From the NCBI GenBank assembly GCA_007132505.1, contig SLOM01000286.1:1-37212 (forward strand): DNA of 37,212 bases, in the 5' to 3' direction. The translations under genes and the position numbers were made by a program. This document shows, one piece after another, positions 1-10,526 of this stretch. Each line of letters begins with the position of its first letter. Positions within the stretch are counted from its first letter, which is position 1. The DNA comes from Candidatus Sumerlaeota bacterium. GTDB taxonomy: Bacteria; Sumerlaeota; Sumerlaeia; SLMS01. Below the pieces are notes generated by a model that saw only the letters and a program-made list of their open reading frames with translations, had not been told where the DNA came from and did not search any database.

Positions 1-594
1 CGAAAGGTTCCATCACAGGCACCGTTGTGCCGTGGCGGCGTGGCGTGAGTTCCATGAGAAGGAGGAGCACGCAACGGCGCTACGACGCAACGAAGAGGGA
101 GCGCGGTCACGGCCTCACCGGCCATCCGACGACGTGTCAGACTCCCTCGAAATGGCGGGATGCACCCGCAGAAAACGGGCAGGGTTTCTCTGTCCGCTGG
201 TGTTTTCGCCTGCTCCCTGCTGCGGACTCGGGAGCTATAGGTTTATGGAGCTGATCCTCGCAGATGGCGCTTGGTCCACCCCACGGGACGGGGCGATAGG
301 CCCGTGGATGTCGTTCGGTGGCACTGGCGGATGGTTCCCCGGCACCGGATCACCCCGCCCAGCCGGCCAGCAAAGCGGGCAATCGGATGAGGAAGCCACC
401 CAGTTGCCTGACGGGCATGCCCCGGGGGGCCGCTCTTGCCCTCCCAGCCGGCTGCATCCCCGGGCATCAAAAAAACCGCTCCCTTCATCTTGACAGTGTT
501 CCTTGCCCGCTGGGATGCCTGCGCCGGTTCGAACGAAAAGGCGGAGGCCCGCCTCCCCCTGCATCCCTGTTCCCGTTGCGGAGGTACACCACCC

Positions 595-1044
595 ATGAAG
601 CTCCATTCCCTTGTCCTGGCGGGAGGCCTTCTCGCCGCCGCCGTCACGTTGAGCGGCTGCGCTGCTTACTCCTGGCAGAGCTACGGCTCGCCCGTGCGCG
701 GCCACATGATCTCGGAAGGCGCCACCCGGGCCGACGTTCTGGCCAGCATGGGAGAGCCCAACGGCGTCTATCGCGCCTCCGACACCGAGGTGTTCGTCTA
801 TCGCGGCATCAAGGGAAACAACTACTTCTTCGGCATCTATCAACGCGTGAAGCGCGATGACACCGTCGTGGTCATGGACCAGGCGGGTAACGTGCTCACC
901 GCAGTGCCTGTCGAGGTGGGCCGCGCCCGTGCGTTCTTCGCCATGCCCGGCGAACTCGGTGGCGACACGCACCCCATCCCTCTCGACGTCCTCACCCGCG
1001 GGCCGGACAACTACGAGTACACCTTCGAATCAAGCGGCAACTGA
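595..1044 (+). CDS. Small lipoprotein, SmpA/OmlA-like (BamE-like) fold possible
   Basis: Internal ATG of ORF 436..1044; signal peptide MKLHSLVLAGGLLAAAVTLSGC with lipobox LSGC; motif ATRADVLASMGEPNGVYR resembles SmpA/OmlA. Confidence 0.75.
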   Translation: MKLHSLVLAGGLLAAAVTLSGCAAYSWQSYGSPVRGHMISEGATRADVLASMGEPNGVYRASDTEVFVYRGIKGNNYFFGIYQRVKRDDTVVVMDQAGNVLTAVPVEVGRARAFFAMPGELGGDTHPIPLDVLTRGPDNYEYTFESSGN

Positions 1045-1074
1045 CAGCAGCCCAAAGCTCATCGAAGCCGCACC

Positions 1075-1114
1075 GCCCGCTTCCTCCCGCTCTGGCAGGG
1101 GGAGGCGGGCTTTT
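1075..1114 (+). terminator. Rho-independent terminator
   Basis: GCCCGCTTCCTCCC / GGGGAGGCGGGC hairpin followed by TTTT, about 30 bp after the lipoprotein stop. Confidence 0.7.
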
Positions 1115-1282
1115 GTCACGTGCTGCCCGCGCCCCGGACTGCGCCGCATGCGGCTCCCGCACACGGCACCGGGGCGTTTCCGTTTCACCCAAGCTGATGA
1201 TTCAATGGAAGCCCGTTGATGCTCTGCGACGAGCCTGCCAGCGGTCGCACGTGGAGTTCCAGCCCACGACCTCTGATGGTTG

Positions 1283-2035
1283 TCACCCCAATACTCCGAG
1301 CCGAAAATAGTGAATGATGTCGTAAACGATCTCCGGAAATCCGATGCGACGGCTCATCAAGGAACCAACCAGGAGCCCCCATAAAAAACCACCCACCCGG
1401 GCAGCAACCGTGCTGTTCACCTCCAGGCGGGAGAAAACAACAAGGCTGACCACCAGAATGGGCGCATGAAAGTGAAGCAAAGCCCCAAGGACGTCCGAAT
1501 ACTGCCACCCAAACGCGATATATGGGACAGCAAGGACCAGGGGAGCATGCCTGACGTCGATCAGAATCATGGCAAGCATCGCATAAAGGAGCGCCGTGCC
1601 GGCCAGCCGCTCGGGGCGATGAATCCCGCGGCGCATGATCAGCTTGCGCCGATTGGCACCGGCGCTGCCGCCTCCGAGGAAATGCACCAGATTCAGGAAT
1701 GGCGGGAGGGATTCATCGTATTCGGAGGACTCCCGGGCCTCGGAGAACTCCGGCAGGGATGTGCCCTTCCTCGGACGGCGAAGAAGAAAGCCGAGCCGTC
1801 GCAGTTCCTGCCGTGAAATCTCCCACCCCTTGGATCGGGCCTCCCTGGCCACCCGGCGAATCACCAAAATCCGCTGAATGGACAACGCACCGAGCACAAG
1901 CACCACCAGAATAAGCAGCTGATACACAAGCGCGAGGTCCCGGCCGATTCCGGAGCCGATGAACATGAACCCGGTACCCAGCAATCCAATCGCCGCAAAC
2001 GGCGCGAGGAGTGCAGCAAGGCAATAGGGCCACAT
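1283..2035 (-). CDS. Polytopic membrane protein of unknown function
   Basis: 250 aa with several hydrophobic segments (e.g. LVYQLLILVVLVLGALSI, LAGTALLYAMLAMILI, APILVVSLVVF); no recognised family. Confidence 0.6.
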   Translation of the reverse strand: MWPYCLAALLAPFAAIGLLGTGFMFIGSGIGRDLALVYQLLILVVLVLGALSIQRILVIRRVAREARSKGWEISRQELRRLGFLLRRPRKGTSLPEFSEARESSEYDESLPPFLNLVHFLGGGSAGANRRKLIMRRGIHRPERLAGTALLYAMLAMILIDVRHAPLVLAVPYIAFGWQYSDVLGALLHFHAPILVVSLVVFSRLEVNSTVAARVGGFLWGLLVGSLMSRRIGFPEIVYDIIHYFRLGVLG

Positions 2036-2165
2036 CGTTTTTCACCTCAAGTACAAGGTGTCTCGCCCGGCAAGCAGGGGCAACACGAACTGCGGTGCTC
2101 CCTTGGCCGGCGGCAGAAGAGCCTCGAATGCAATCCCCCGCGCCCTACCCCCGGAAACAGGAAGA

Positions 2166-2189
2166 GCGGCGGAGCCGAAGCCCCGCCGC
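2166..2189 (-). terminator. Strong UUCG-capped hairpin downstream of mscS-like gene (putative terminator, weak U-tract)
   Basis: Minus strand GCGGCGGGGC-TTCG-GCTCCGCCGC, 10-bp stem, about 30 nt after the stop at 2219. Confidence 0.45.
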
Positions 2190-2218
2190 CCATGTAATAC
2201 TTGCCGCAAGGAAACCGC

Positions 2219-3166
2219 TTATCCGGCCACCTGGTGCAGGTGAACGTCCTGTTGCGGGAAGGGAATGGTGATGCCCTCCGCATCGAAGCGCTTCTTCACC
2301 TTCTCGATGGTGTCCCAATAGACGCCCCAGTAGTCGGCCGTCTTCACCCAGGGCCGGACCCCGAAATTTATGCTGCTGTCCCCCAGCTCCAACACTGCGA
2401 TAACGGGCGCCGGTTCGGGAAGGATGCGCTCGTCCTCCGCCAGGACGGCCTCCAGCACCTTGCGCACCTTGTCCAGGTCGTCTCCGTAGCTCACACCGAT
2501 TACCATGTCCACGCGGCGGGTCTCCTTCGCGGAGTAGTTCACGATGTTGTCCGCCGTCGTCTTCGCGTTGGGGACGATGACCTTCTTGTTGTCCGGTGTC
2601 CGAAGCTCCAACGTGAAGATGCCGATGTCCTCCACGATTCCGGCCGTGCCGCCCGCTTCGATGAAGTCCCCCACCTTGAAGGGCTTGAAGATAATCAGCA
2701 TCACCCCGGCCGCAAAGTTCGCCAGCGAGCCCTGCAGTGCAAAGCCGATGGCCAGACCGGCGGCACCGAGGATCGCTATGAAGGAGGTCGTCTGTACGCC
2801 GAGCTGACCCAGCGCCATGATCACCACGAACACCATCATGGCCACGAAAGCCAGGTTGCAGAAGAAGGAGACCAGCGTGGGCTCCATGTGGCTCCTCGTC
2901 AGCACCCGCCGCAGAAGGTTGCGGAGGATGCCCGCCACGATGCGGCCCACGACCAGGATCACGACCGCCCCGAGCACCATCAGGCCGACGTCAATGAGGA
3001 CAGCCTGGATCACTCCCATGTCCCCGCCGCTCTCCGAGAGAGTCCCCAACTGCTTCACGATGCCGGCGGTTGCCTCCGCACCGTTTGCTGCCGGTTCCGC
3101 TCCGTTCACCGCCGCATCTGCGGCTCCGTTCTCCACCTCAACGGTGGTCTCGATCTCCTGACCCAT
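2219..3166 (-). CDS. mscS: MscS-family small-conductance mechanosensitive channel
   Basis: Pore/beta-domain signature TTSFIAILGAAGLAIGFALQGSLANFAAGVMLIIFKPFKVGDFIEAGGTAGIVEDIGIFTLELRTPDNKKVIVPNA. Confidence 0.93.
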   Translation of the reverse strand: MGQEIETTVEVENGAADAAVNGAEPAANGAEATAGIVKQLGTLSESGGDMGVIQAVLIDVGLMVLGAVVILVVGRIVAGILRNLLRRVLTRSHMEPTLVSFFCNLAFVAMMVFVVIMALGQLGVQTTSFIAILGAAGLAIGFALQGSLANFAAGVMLIIFKPFKVGDFIEAGGTAGIVEDIGIFTLELRTPDNKKVIVPNAKTTADNIVNYSAKETRRVDMVIGVSYGDDLDKVRKVLEAVLAEDERILPEPAPVIAVLELGDSSINFGVRPWVKTADYWGVYWDTIEKVKKRFDAEGITIPFPQQDVHLHQVAG

Positions 3167-3345
3167 TCTGGGGGCACTCCTTTTGATTTGTATGATTCGC
3201 CTTCACGAGTCGCTTTTCCAAGCGGTCACATACATGACGGACCCCCTCCCACAACAGGTGGTCAAGCGGCAAGGTGGGTTGTCTCTGAATCAGAGAGAAG
3301 GCGGCTGTCCTCTGGTCTCGAAAGCAGGGTTTGCTCGAGAAGCCC

Positions 3346-6201
3346 CTAAAAGGGAAACTGGTCCCAGTCTGCGACCCGGGTTGATGCCACCCCGAAGCTC
3401 ACCGACTGGGCGGTGGTGTTGCCTGCCCGGTCCGAGGCGACAACTTCAAGGGTGTGGCTGCCGGGCCCCGGGCTGAGCGGGCTAGCCACCCGTTCTCCAT
3501 CAAGAAGCAGGCACACCACCGCTGCATTCTCGTCCAGGTTGTCCGTGACTATCGTTTCGACCGGAATCTCCACACCCTCCGGGTAATTGACCGGTGCGGG
3601 GGACACGATCGTCAGTACAGGTGGGGTATTGTCCACAACCACGGTGATCACGTCCGAGGCAATTCCCAGCACCGGGTCTGCATACTGCACATCAATACCA
3701 ATCGTGTGTTGACCTTCGACCGCGCTCGTGGTGTTCCAGGCGATGGGCAGCTCCGCCCCAAGCAGTCCCCCATCAACCGACACGCCAAGGAGGACGGGCA
3801 CCATGCTCCACTCCATGTTTGGTTCCTTGTCCCAGATGGCTGCGTCTATGTGTACGGTACCACTGGCCCATCCGCCTTTTCGGGGATTGGTAACCGCGAC
3901 GTACATGGCCCCGGACGGCAATAGTTTGCGAATCTCCTCCGGGTACATCGCTGCCGCTTGGCGGGGAGGCGCTCCCAAGTCCTCGTCCTCTTCCAAAACC
4001 AGGTGCGCGGCGGTCTGGCCTGGTATGATGGCGTCAATCTCCCCCTGTGTCATGCCGTAGTCCAGCAGTGCCTGGTTGATCTCAGGCGGGAAGCCTTCCG
4101 CGATCAACTCGTCCAGTTTTCCCTGTACATCGGCCTCGGTCATCGCTTCCACGAGCGGCTGAACGAGCTCGAAGGCATCCCCCAGTTCGAATAGCTCCTC
4201 CCGGAACCAGTGGGCAAAGCGCAGTGTTTCCACTCCGTGAGCGTAAGCCGCCATGGGATCTCCGGCCGCAACCGCTCCGCACATTCTTGCTCCAGCCGAG
4301 TAATAGGCCTCGCCGGTCAACGCAGCGAGTGCCCCATGGCTGGACAGTCTATACAGGCCTTCCAGTTCGGGCGGGCTTCCAGGGCCTGCAATCAGGGGCG
4401 GAGCCTCCGGCCATTGCACCTCAACCAGGGACTGGAAATCGGGGTCTTCCCAGAAAGGGTCATGGGCGATGCTGGCATGCACTATCCAGAGGCTGTGATT
4501 GCTTATTCTGGCCCCCATGTCTTCGAGGCGAGGTGGTGCCAGTACGGACAGGCGCCATGAATTGTATGCGAGGGCGTAGTGATGGGCTTTCTTTGGGCCT
4601 GGAATTCCGAGCCACACCTTGTATTTGTCCCCGTCCGGATAGTCGCCCGGCACCATGAAACTGAAATCCCAGCCAGCCTCATCCGTCCCCTCTACTTCAA
4701 ACCGTATCTCATGCAATTCAGCTCCTTCCCGTGGTTCCGGAAGGAGACTCGGCCCCGGCTGCGGGAAGGGCTGAGTACACATGGTGGTGTCCCAGTACTT
4801 GAAGTACTGATGACGGAAGGTATTCATCTTAAGACAGTTGCTGTTGATGTCGCCCAAGGACAGCTTCCAGGGTGGAGGGCCACCGGCCTGAACGGGATTC
4901 ACGAGCATGGTCACCCTCACATCCTGAAGATCCAGTTCCTGGGCCTCGATCAGTAGCGCGACCTCTGTGCGGCCCTGCCACCTGCCTACCAGGTCGGCCC
5001 GGGAATACAACGTGCTGAATCTCGGGTCCCGAGACACAAGGAATTCTGACTCCGCCTCCGCAGAGTCCGTCCCCTGATCATTCGTGACCTTGAAGTATAT
5101 CCGGTGGTGCCCCCTGCTGAGCGTGCCCGGGGTGACAACCAGATCCTCGGTGGAACCAAGATCTCCGTCTATACTGGAGCGCCAGGACCAGCCCGTGATT
5201 TCATACTGGGAATCGGCAGCGGACCCCAGGAACAGAAGGTTCCAGTCGCAGCCTTCATGGATCTTCGTGACGGGCAGAGCGTTCAGCAGAATACCGTCAA
5301 TGGAGGCCGTTGGTGCATGAAGGACGACGTCAATCCTCACAGCATCCGAGTCCTGTTGCATGGCATCATCCGTGACAGTCAGGTTCGCCTGATACTGCCC
5401 GACTCCAAGGCCCGTATACGTCGGCTGTACACCGGTCTTCTCGCCGTGGCCAGGAATATACCACAGATAACTTAGCGTCCCCCCCTCGGGGTCCACGGAT
5501 GCGGAGCCGTCAAGCATCACGGAAGCCGTGCTCCCGGAGGTTGGCACCTCCACCACAATGTCTGCCCCCGCGTTGGCGATTGGCGGAAGGTTGATTGGTG
5601 CCCCATCAGCAGGCGTGATGTCCACTGCGTCCTCGTCAAAATAGTAGCCCACATGAGGATGCCAGATGCCGTGATCGTCGGCGACAGAGTAATCCGGCTT
5701 CCATTCGACCCTCACGAGGAGCCGGCCGCTGTCGCTGATGAGGTTGGTGCCGGTGGTGACACCCGCGAAGGTGACATAACCATAGCCCATCGTGTTGGAG
5801 GGATTGGTGTTCGTAATGATGGCCGCAACGGACGTCTGGCTAACGGTGGTCGCACCTTGGAGGGTGTTCTGCAGCCAGACATGGTCGAAAACGTCCTCTT
5901 CAAGCGTAACCGGGTTGATCACCCTGACGCGTACAGCAGTGCTGTACCCGGAACCGCCACTGACCGTGTTCGTCACATTCAGTTGGAGCCTGACCTTGAT
6001 GCCGTGCTGGAAGCGGTCGCGATGGAAGCCAAGGTTACGGAAGCTCCACTCGAGGTAGGTCGCGTCACCCGGCCGCATCCATTGGCCGTCACCTTCCACC
6101 CGGCCCAAGTGGCGATCCGTATCGGCGGAGAAGAGCATCCCCGGTAATGCCAGCATGATAAGAAGGTGCAGGAAAACGAGAAAACGGAGATGGGCAACCA
6201 T
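3346..6201 (-). CDS. Large secreted protein with PKD-type domain
   Basis: Internal ATG gives signal peptide MVAHLRFLVFLHLLIMLALPGMLFSA; PKD pattern PPIANAGADIVVEVPTSGSTASVMLDGSASVDPEGGTLSYLWYIPG...YQANLTVTDD; C-terminal Ig-like stretch VDNTPPVLTIVSPAP. Confidence 0.8.
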   Translation of the reverse strand: MVAHLRFLVFLHLLIMLALPGMLFSADTDRHLGRVEGDGQWMRPGDATYLEWSFRNLGFHRDRFQHGIKVRLQLNVTNTVSGGSGYSTAVRVRVINPVTLEEDVFDHVWLQNTLQGATTVSQTSVAAIITNTNPSNTMGYGYVTFAGVTTGTNLISDSGRLLVRVEWKPDYSVADDHGIWHPHVGYYFDEDAVDITPADGAPINLPPIANAGADIVVEVPTSGSTASVMLDGSASVDPEGGTLSYLWYIPGHGEKTGVQPTYTGLGVGQYQANLTVTDDAMQQDSDAVRIDVVLHAPTASIDGILLNALPVTKIHEGCDWNLLFLGSAADSQYEITGWSWRSSIDGDLGSTEDLVVTPGTLSRGHHRIYFKVTNDQGTDSAEAESEFLVSRDPRFSTLYSRADLVGRWQGRTEVALLIEAQELDLQDVRVTMLVNPVQAGGPPPWKLSLGDINSNCLKMNTFRHQYFKYWDTTMCTQPFPQPGPSLLPEPREGAELHEIRFEVEGTDEAGWDFSFMVPGDYPDGDKYKVWLGIPGPKKAHHYALAYNSWRLSVLAPPRLEDMGARISNHSLWIVHASIAHDPFWEDPDFQSLVEVQWPEAPPLIAGPGSPPELEGLYRLSSHGALAALTGEAYYSAGARMCGAVAAGDPMAAYAHGVETLRFAHWFREELFELGDAFELVQPLVEAMTEADVQGKLDELIAEGFPPEINQALLDYGMTQGEIDAIIPGQTAAHLVLEEDEDLGAPPRQAAAMYPEEIRKLLPSGAMYVAVTNPRKGGWASGTVHIDAAIWDKEPNMEWSMVPVLLGVSVDGGLLGAELPIAWNTTSAVEGQHTIGIDVQYADPVLGIASDVITVVVDNTPPVLTIVSPAPVNYPEGVEIPVETIVTDNLDENAAVVCLLLDGERVASPLSPGPGSHTLEVVASDRAGNTTAQSVSFGVASTRVADWDQFPF

Positions 6202-6570
6202 TTGCAGCCTCCTCTGTCCGGGGGAGTGGGCGCCCTTTCGAACTCCGAAGAAAGGCTTTTGAAAAGGGCCAAGGTCTCCCACCCCACCAGACAGTTAACA
6301 CTGCCCCGCCGTCAGAGCACAAGGAAAAACGACCAAGGAAGCTTCGCCCGTTGCCCCCGGAAAACCGCAGAATACCGATTTTGTGCGAAGTCTGAGCCCG
6401 CCCAGGGCCTGCTGCTCTTGGCGCGGGTTTGTTCCTTATGGAAAACGTCATGGCAGCGCTCGGCCCAAAATAGAAGCGCCGGCCGAATCAATAATAGTTC
6501 CTGAAGGAGTATGATATCCCGGAGGCAGGTCTGCAGCGCAGCGATCCCAAGCGGGTCCGAAGGCGCCCCT

Positions 6571-9500
6571 TCACCCGGCTGCGCCGTTGTCCTCGAGGAG
6601 GCCGCTTTCTTCGATCTTGTCGAAGCGGACGCTCACCATCTTGCTGATGCCCGGCTCCTGCATCGTCACGCCATAGACCGTGTCAGCGAGGCTCATGGTC
6701 ACCTTGTTGTGCGTGATGATGAGGAACTGGGTGTTGCGGCTGTATTCGGCGAGCATGTCGCACAGGCGCCGGCAGTTGGCGTCGTCCAGCGGTGCGTCTA
6801 TCTCGTCCAGCACGCAGATGGGCGAGGGCCTGAACTGGAACATGGCGATCATGAGGGCGATGGCAGTCAGCGCCTGCTCCCCACCTGAGAGCAGCGTGAT
6901 GGACTCGCCGATCTTCTTTCCGGGCGGCTGGGCGAAAACCTCAATGCCAGGCTCTGGTTCGTTCTCCTGCTCGATCAGGCGGAGGTCACCCTCGCCGCCG
7001 GAGAAGAGGCGCCGGAAGTTCTCGCGGTAGTTCTTCCGGATTCCCTCGTAGGCTTCGTGGAAGAGCCGGGAGGTCGTCTCGTCAAGGTTCCTGATCGTCT
7101 CCGTGAGGGAGTCCTTCGCCGCGATCAGGTCGTCGCGCTGGGCGGTGAGGAAATCCAGCCGTTCCTTCTGTTCCTTGTACTCCTCGATGGCCGTTTCGTT
7201 CACGGCGCCCATGCGTGAGATCTTCTCACGCAGCTCGTTCACCAGCCGGCGGAGCTCGGCCGGGTCCTCGACCTGTTCGTCCCCGGCGTGCAGATCTTCC
7301 TCCTCTTCTCGGGCTCGTTCCTCCTCCCCGGCGTCCTCGCCTGTTGGAGAAACGAGGCCCTCCGATTCGGCCGCCGCCGGCCCTTGCAGCTCTTCCCGCA
7401 GCGCCGCGATGCCCTGACCGAACTCCTCCTCGGCCTCCTGAGAGAGGAAGTCGAGTTGTGCGCGAAGCTCCGTGGCCTTCGATTCCGCCTCGCGGAGAAC
7501 GTTCTCCTTGGCGTTGCGGTCGCGCTGGAGCGCCTGCACCTCTGCCTGTCCCTCACGGGCCTTGCGCAGGCTCTGCTCGTTCTCCTGCGTCATGGAGGAG
7601 AGGCGTGACTCGATGTCGTCACGCTCGCGGATCAGCTCGCCGAGCAATTCCTCAGCCTTGCGTTCCTCCTCGCGTGCGCCTGCCTCACGCTCGTCCAGCT
7701 CGTCCAGTTCCTTGCGGCGTTCCTGCTGCTCGCTGCCGGCGCCCTCGCGGTCGCGGCGCAGCTCTTCTATCTTGGACTCGAGCGCATTCACCCGCTCCCG
7801 GAGCGCACTCACCGTGGCCCGTGCCTCGGAGGCTTCGTCGGCCAGCGCGGTCAGCTCGCTCGAACGTCCCGGCGAGCCGGACTCCATGTCCTCGAGGTCC
7901 TTTTCGCGCTGGGCAATGGTGGACTCCAGTTCAGTGAGCGCGGTCTCGCATTCGGCGGCTGTCTCACGATGGCGCTGGAGGTCGTGGCGCTGCTGCACTT
8001 GCCGTGCCTCGGCCGTGGCCAGGGCGTTGCGGCGTTCGCGGGAACGCGACTCCGCCGCTTGCAGGTCCTTCTCCGCGCGTGCCTCGGCCATCTGCTCCTC
8101 GTGGATGCGCGACTGGAGCTCCGCCGCCTGGGCATGGCACTGCGACAGCCGGTCGGACATCGCCCCGAGCCGTTCGTTGAGGTCCTTGCGCTCCGAGTCC
8201 AGCCGGTCTGTGTGCTCGCGCAGCTCGCGGATTTCCCGCGTGCGGGTCAGCAGGCCTCGTGACTGGTGCGAACCGCCGGTCATCACGCCGCTCGGGTCCA
8301 CCAGTTCGCCCTCCAGCGACACGTACCGGTTCCGGATGCCCTCGCGCTGGAGCCCGACGGCCACGGGCAGGTCCTCCACCACGATGGTGTTGCCCAGCCG
8401 GCGTTCCACAGCCGGCTCGATGCGCGGGTCGAAGGTCACCAAATCACGCGCGAACCCGACCACTCCGGCGCGTGAAAGCACATGGCGCAGGTGATCGTAG
8501 CGCACGTTCGGCTTGAGCAGGTCGAGCGGCAGGAACGTCGCCCGGCCGGACTTCTGGCCCTTGAGCATGGCGATGGCCGCCTGGGCATGACGCTCGCCCT
8601 CAGTCACGATGTCCTGCAGCGCTCCACCGAGCGCCACCTCAATGGCCGTCTCGTGCCGGCTCTCCACCGTGAGCAGATTGGTCAGCACCCCGATGATCCC
8701 CTGGAGCTGCCCATCCCGGGCTGCCCGCATGACCACCTGCACGCCCCGGTAGAAGCCTTCGTAACTGTCCTCCAGCTCCTGAAGAGCCTGAAGGCGGGAG
8801 GCGGCGCGCTGGAACTCGCGGGTCACTTCCTCAGCCCGGGCCGCCAGCTCGCTCTTTTCCACGTTGCCGTGGGAAATCTCTGCCTTGAACTTCTGGAGCT
8901 GTTCGCGCAGGTCGTGAAGAGTGTCCCGGCGCTGCCCCAGCTCGGAGCGCGCGGTGTCGGCCTGCTCGCGCGCTTCCTCCGCTTCACTCTGCAGCCGCTC
9001 CACCACCTCATCGTGGCTTTCCAGCTCCGACCCGAGCCGCTCGATCAGTGACTCCGCGAGGCGCTTGTCCTGGAGCACCCTGGCCTCGCGGGCGCGCTCC
9101 GTCTGAAGCTCCTGGCGGAGCCGTGCCACCCGGCGTGTCACCTCGTCGTGGTCCCGGCGCAACGCCTCCAGCCGGGCATTCTTCTCCTCCGCGGTGGCGG
9201 ACCGCTCTTCCAGAGACTTCTTCTCCCGGGTCAGGTCCTCTTCGAGGGCCTGCACCGTCTGCCGCAGGACCGAGAGCCGGTTGTCCTGGGAGGTCAGCTC
9301 GCGCTCCAGCAGGGTGCGGCGTTCGGCCACCGCCTCCAGCGTCTGGCGTGCGCTCTCAATGCGGCGCTGCTCGCGGTTGAGCGCAGCCTGGGCGTCGTAG
9401 CGCTGCTGCTGCAGGTCCTGGTACTTGCTCTGGAAATCCTCCAGCAGACGGGCCGATTCGGCGCGCCTGGCCTCGGCGGAGGCGAGCCGTGCCGCCGCTT

Positions 9501-10269
9501 CCTCGAAATCCGCCCGCACGCGGGCAAGCTCCTCACCTACCGTCCCGAGCTTCTCCTCGAGCAGTTCGTGCCGGCGCACCAACAGGCGCTTCTGCAGCCG
9601 CCTCAGCCGGCGGGAGTACCGGCGGTGGCGCTCCGCCTTCTTTGCCTGCCGGTACAGAGAATTGCAGCTCCGCTCCACCTCGCTCACGATGTCGAACAGC
9701 CGCAGCAGGTCCTCCTCCGTGCGGACCAGTTTGCGAAGCGTCTCCTCCCGCCGGGCCTTGTAGCGGGAGATGCCGGCTGCCTCCTCGAACAGTGCGCGGC
9801 GCTCCGCGGGCTTCGCGGAGACCATCTGGCCGATCTGGCCCTGCTCGATGATCGAGTACCCATCGGCCCCGAGGCCCGTGTCCAGGAACAGCTCGTGGAT
9901 GTCGCGCATCCGGGCCTTGTGCCGGTTGATCATGTACTCCGAATCGCCGTTGCTGAAGAGCCGGCGCGTCACCACCACCTCGCTGTGGTCCATCTTCAGC
10001 AGACCTGCCTCGTTGTTAACGATCAGGTTCACCTGGGCGAAGTGAGCGGGCTTGAGGGCGGAGGAGCCCCGGAACACCACGTCACCCATCTTCGAGCCGC
10101 GGAGGGACTTCGCGCTCTTCTCTCCGAGGACCCAGCGGATGGCGTCCAACACGTTGGACTTGCCGCAGCCGTTCGGGCCGACGACCACCGTCGCCCCGTC
10201 CTGCAGCTCGATCGCCGTCTTGTGGGCGAACGATTTGAAGCCTTGGAGTTCGATTCGTTTGAGGAACAC
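6571..10269 (-). CDS. smc: Chromosome segregation protein SMC
   Basis: Walker A VVGPNGCGKSNVLDAIRWVLGE, long coiled coils, hinge region, C-terminal LLSGGEQALTAIALMIAMF and CVLDEIDAPLDDAN. Confidence 0.97.
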   Translation of the reverse strand: MFLKRIELQGFKSFAHKTAIELQDGATVVVGPNGCGKSNVLDAIRWVLGEKSAKSLRGSKMGDVVFRGSSALKPAHFAQVNLIVNNEAGLLKMDHSEVVVTRRLFSNGDSEYMINRHKARMRDIHELFLDTGLGADGYSIIEQGQIGQMVSAKPAERRALFEEAAGISRYKARREETLRKLVRTEEDLLRLFDIVSEVERSCNSLYRQAKKAERHRRYSRRLRRLQKRLLVRRHELLEEKLGTVGEELARVRADFEEAAARLASAEARRAESARLLEDFQSKYQDLQQQRYDAQAALNREQRRIESARQTLEAVAERRTLLERELTSQDNRLSVLRQTVQALEEDLTREKKSLEERSATAEEKNARLEALRRDHDEVTRRVARLRQELQTERAREARVLQDKRLAESLIERLGSELESHDEVVERLQSEAEEAREQADTARSELGQRRDTLHDLREQLQKFKAEISHGNVEKSELAARAEEVTREFQRAASRLQALQELEDSYEGFYRGVQVVMRAARDGQLQGIIGVLTNLLTVESRHETAIEVALGGALQDIVTEGERHAQAAIAMLKGQKSGRATFLPLDLLKPNVRYDHLRHVLSRAGVVGFARDLVTFDPRIEPAVERRLGNTIVVEDLPVAVGLQREGIRNRYVSLEGELVDPSGVMTGGSHQSRGLLTRTREIRELREHTDRLDSERKDLNERLGAMSDRLSQCHAQAAELQSRIHEEQMAEARAEKDLQAAESRSRERRNALATAEARQVQQRHDLQRHRETAAECETALTELESTIAQREKDLEDMESGSPGRSSELTALADEASEARATVSALRERVNALESKIEELRRDREGAGSEQQERRKELDELDEREAGAREEERKAEELLGELIRERDDIESRLSSMTQENEQSLRKAREGQAEVQALQRDRNAKENVLREAESKATELRAQLDFLSQEAEEEFGQGIAALREELQGPAAAESEGLVSPTGEDAGEEERAREEEEDLHAGDEQVEDPAELRRLVNELREKISRMGAVNETAIEEYKEQKERLDFLTAQRDDLIAAKDSLTETIRNLDETTSRLFHEAYEGIRKNYRENFRRLFSGGEGDLRLIEQENEPEPGIEVFAQPPGKKIGESITLLSGGEQALTAIALMIAMFQFRPSPICVLDEIDAPLDDANCRRLCDMLAEYSRNTQFLIITHNKVTMSLADTVYGVTMQEPGISKMVSVRFDKIEESGLLEDNGAAG

Positions 10270-10444
10270 TTAAGGGGTACCACCGTGTGCCAGAGGATCG
10301 GGAACCTTGGCCCGGGGCGGGCCGTCAGCGGGTGCACAGCATGGCGCAACGGGACCTGCCTTCAGCATGGCAGGCAGCACCGTCAAGGCTGATGGTTCGG
10401 GAGGACGCGGAGCAACGGGGATTTCCTTTTTTTGCGGAAGCTGT

Positions 10445-10483
10445 GGAAAAAACTGCAGCCGCCCGGAAGGAAAACCGGGCGGC
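10445..10483 (-). terminator. Rho-independent terminator downstream of rpsU
   Basis: Minus strand GCCGCCCGG...CCGGGCGGC hairpin followed by TGCAGTTTTTT. Confidence 0.75.
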
Positions 10484-10526
10484 CGTCGTTCTGGTTGTCT
10501 GGTAATGGGAAGCTCAGCCGGGGAGC

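Noticed and set aside
2-493. Frame open from the left edge (AAWREFHEKEEHATALRRNEEGARSRPHRP...)
   Set aside because: Could be the 3' end of an upstream gene but has no recognisable domain and overlapping frames look equally open; not supportable from this window.
235-972. 245-aa minus ORF opposite the lipoprotein
   Set aside because: Antisense to the signal-peptide-bearing lipoprotein gene; no RBS or domain.
2201-3349. 382-aa + strand ORF opposite the mscS-like gene
   Set aside because: Antisense to a clear MscS channel; His/Asp/Arg-rich shadow product with no domain.
9148-10392. 414-aa + strand ORF opposite smc
   Set aside because: Antisense to the well-supported smc gene; Leu/Ala/His/Gln-rich shadow composition.
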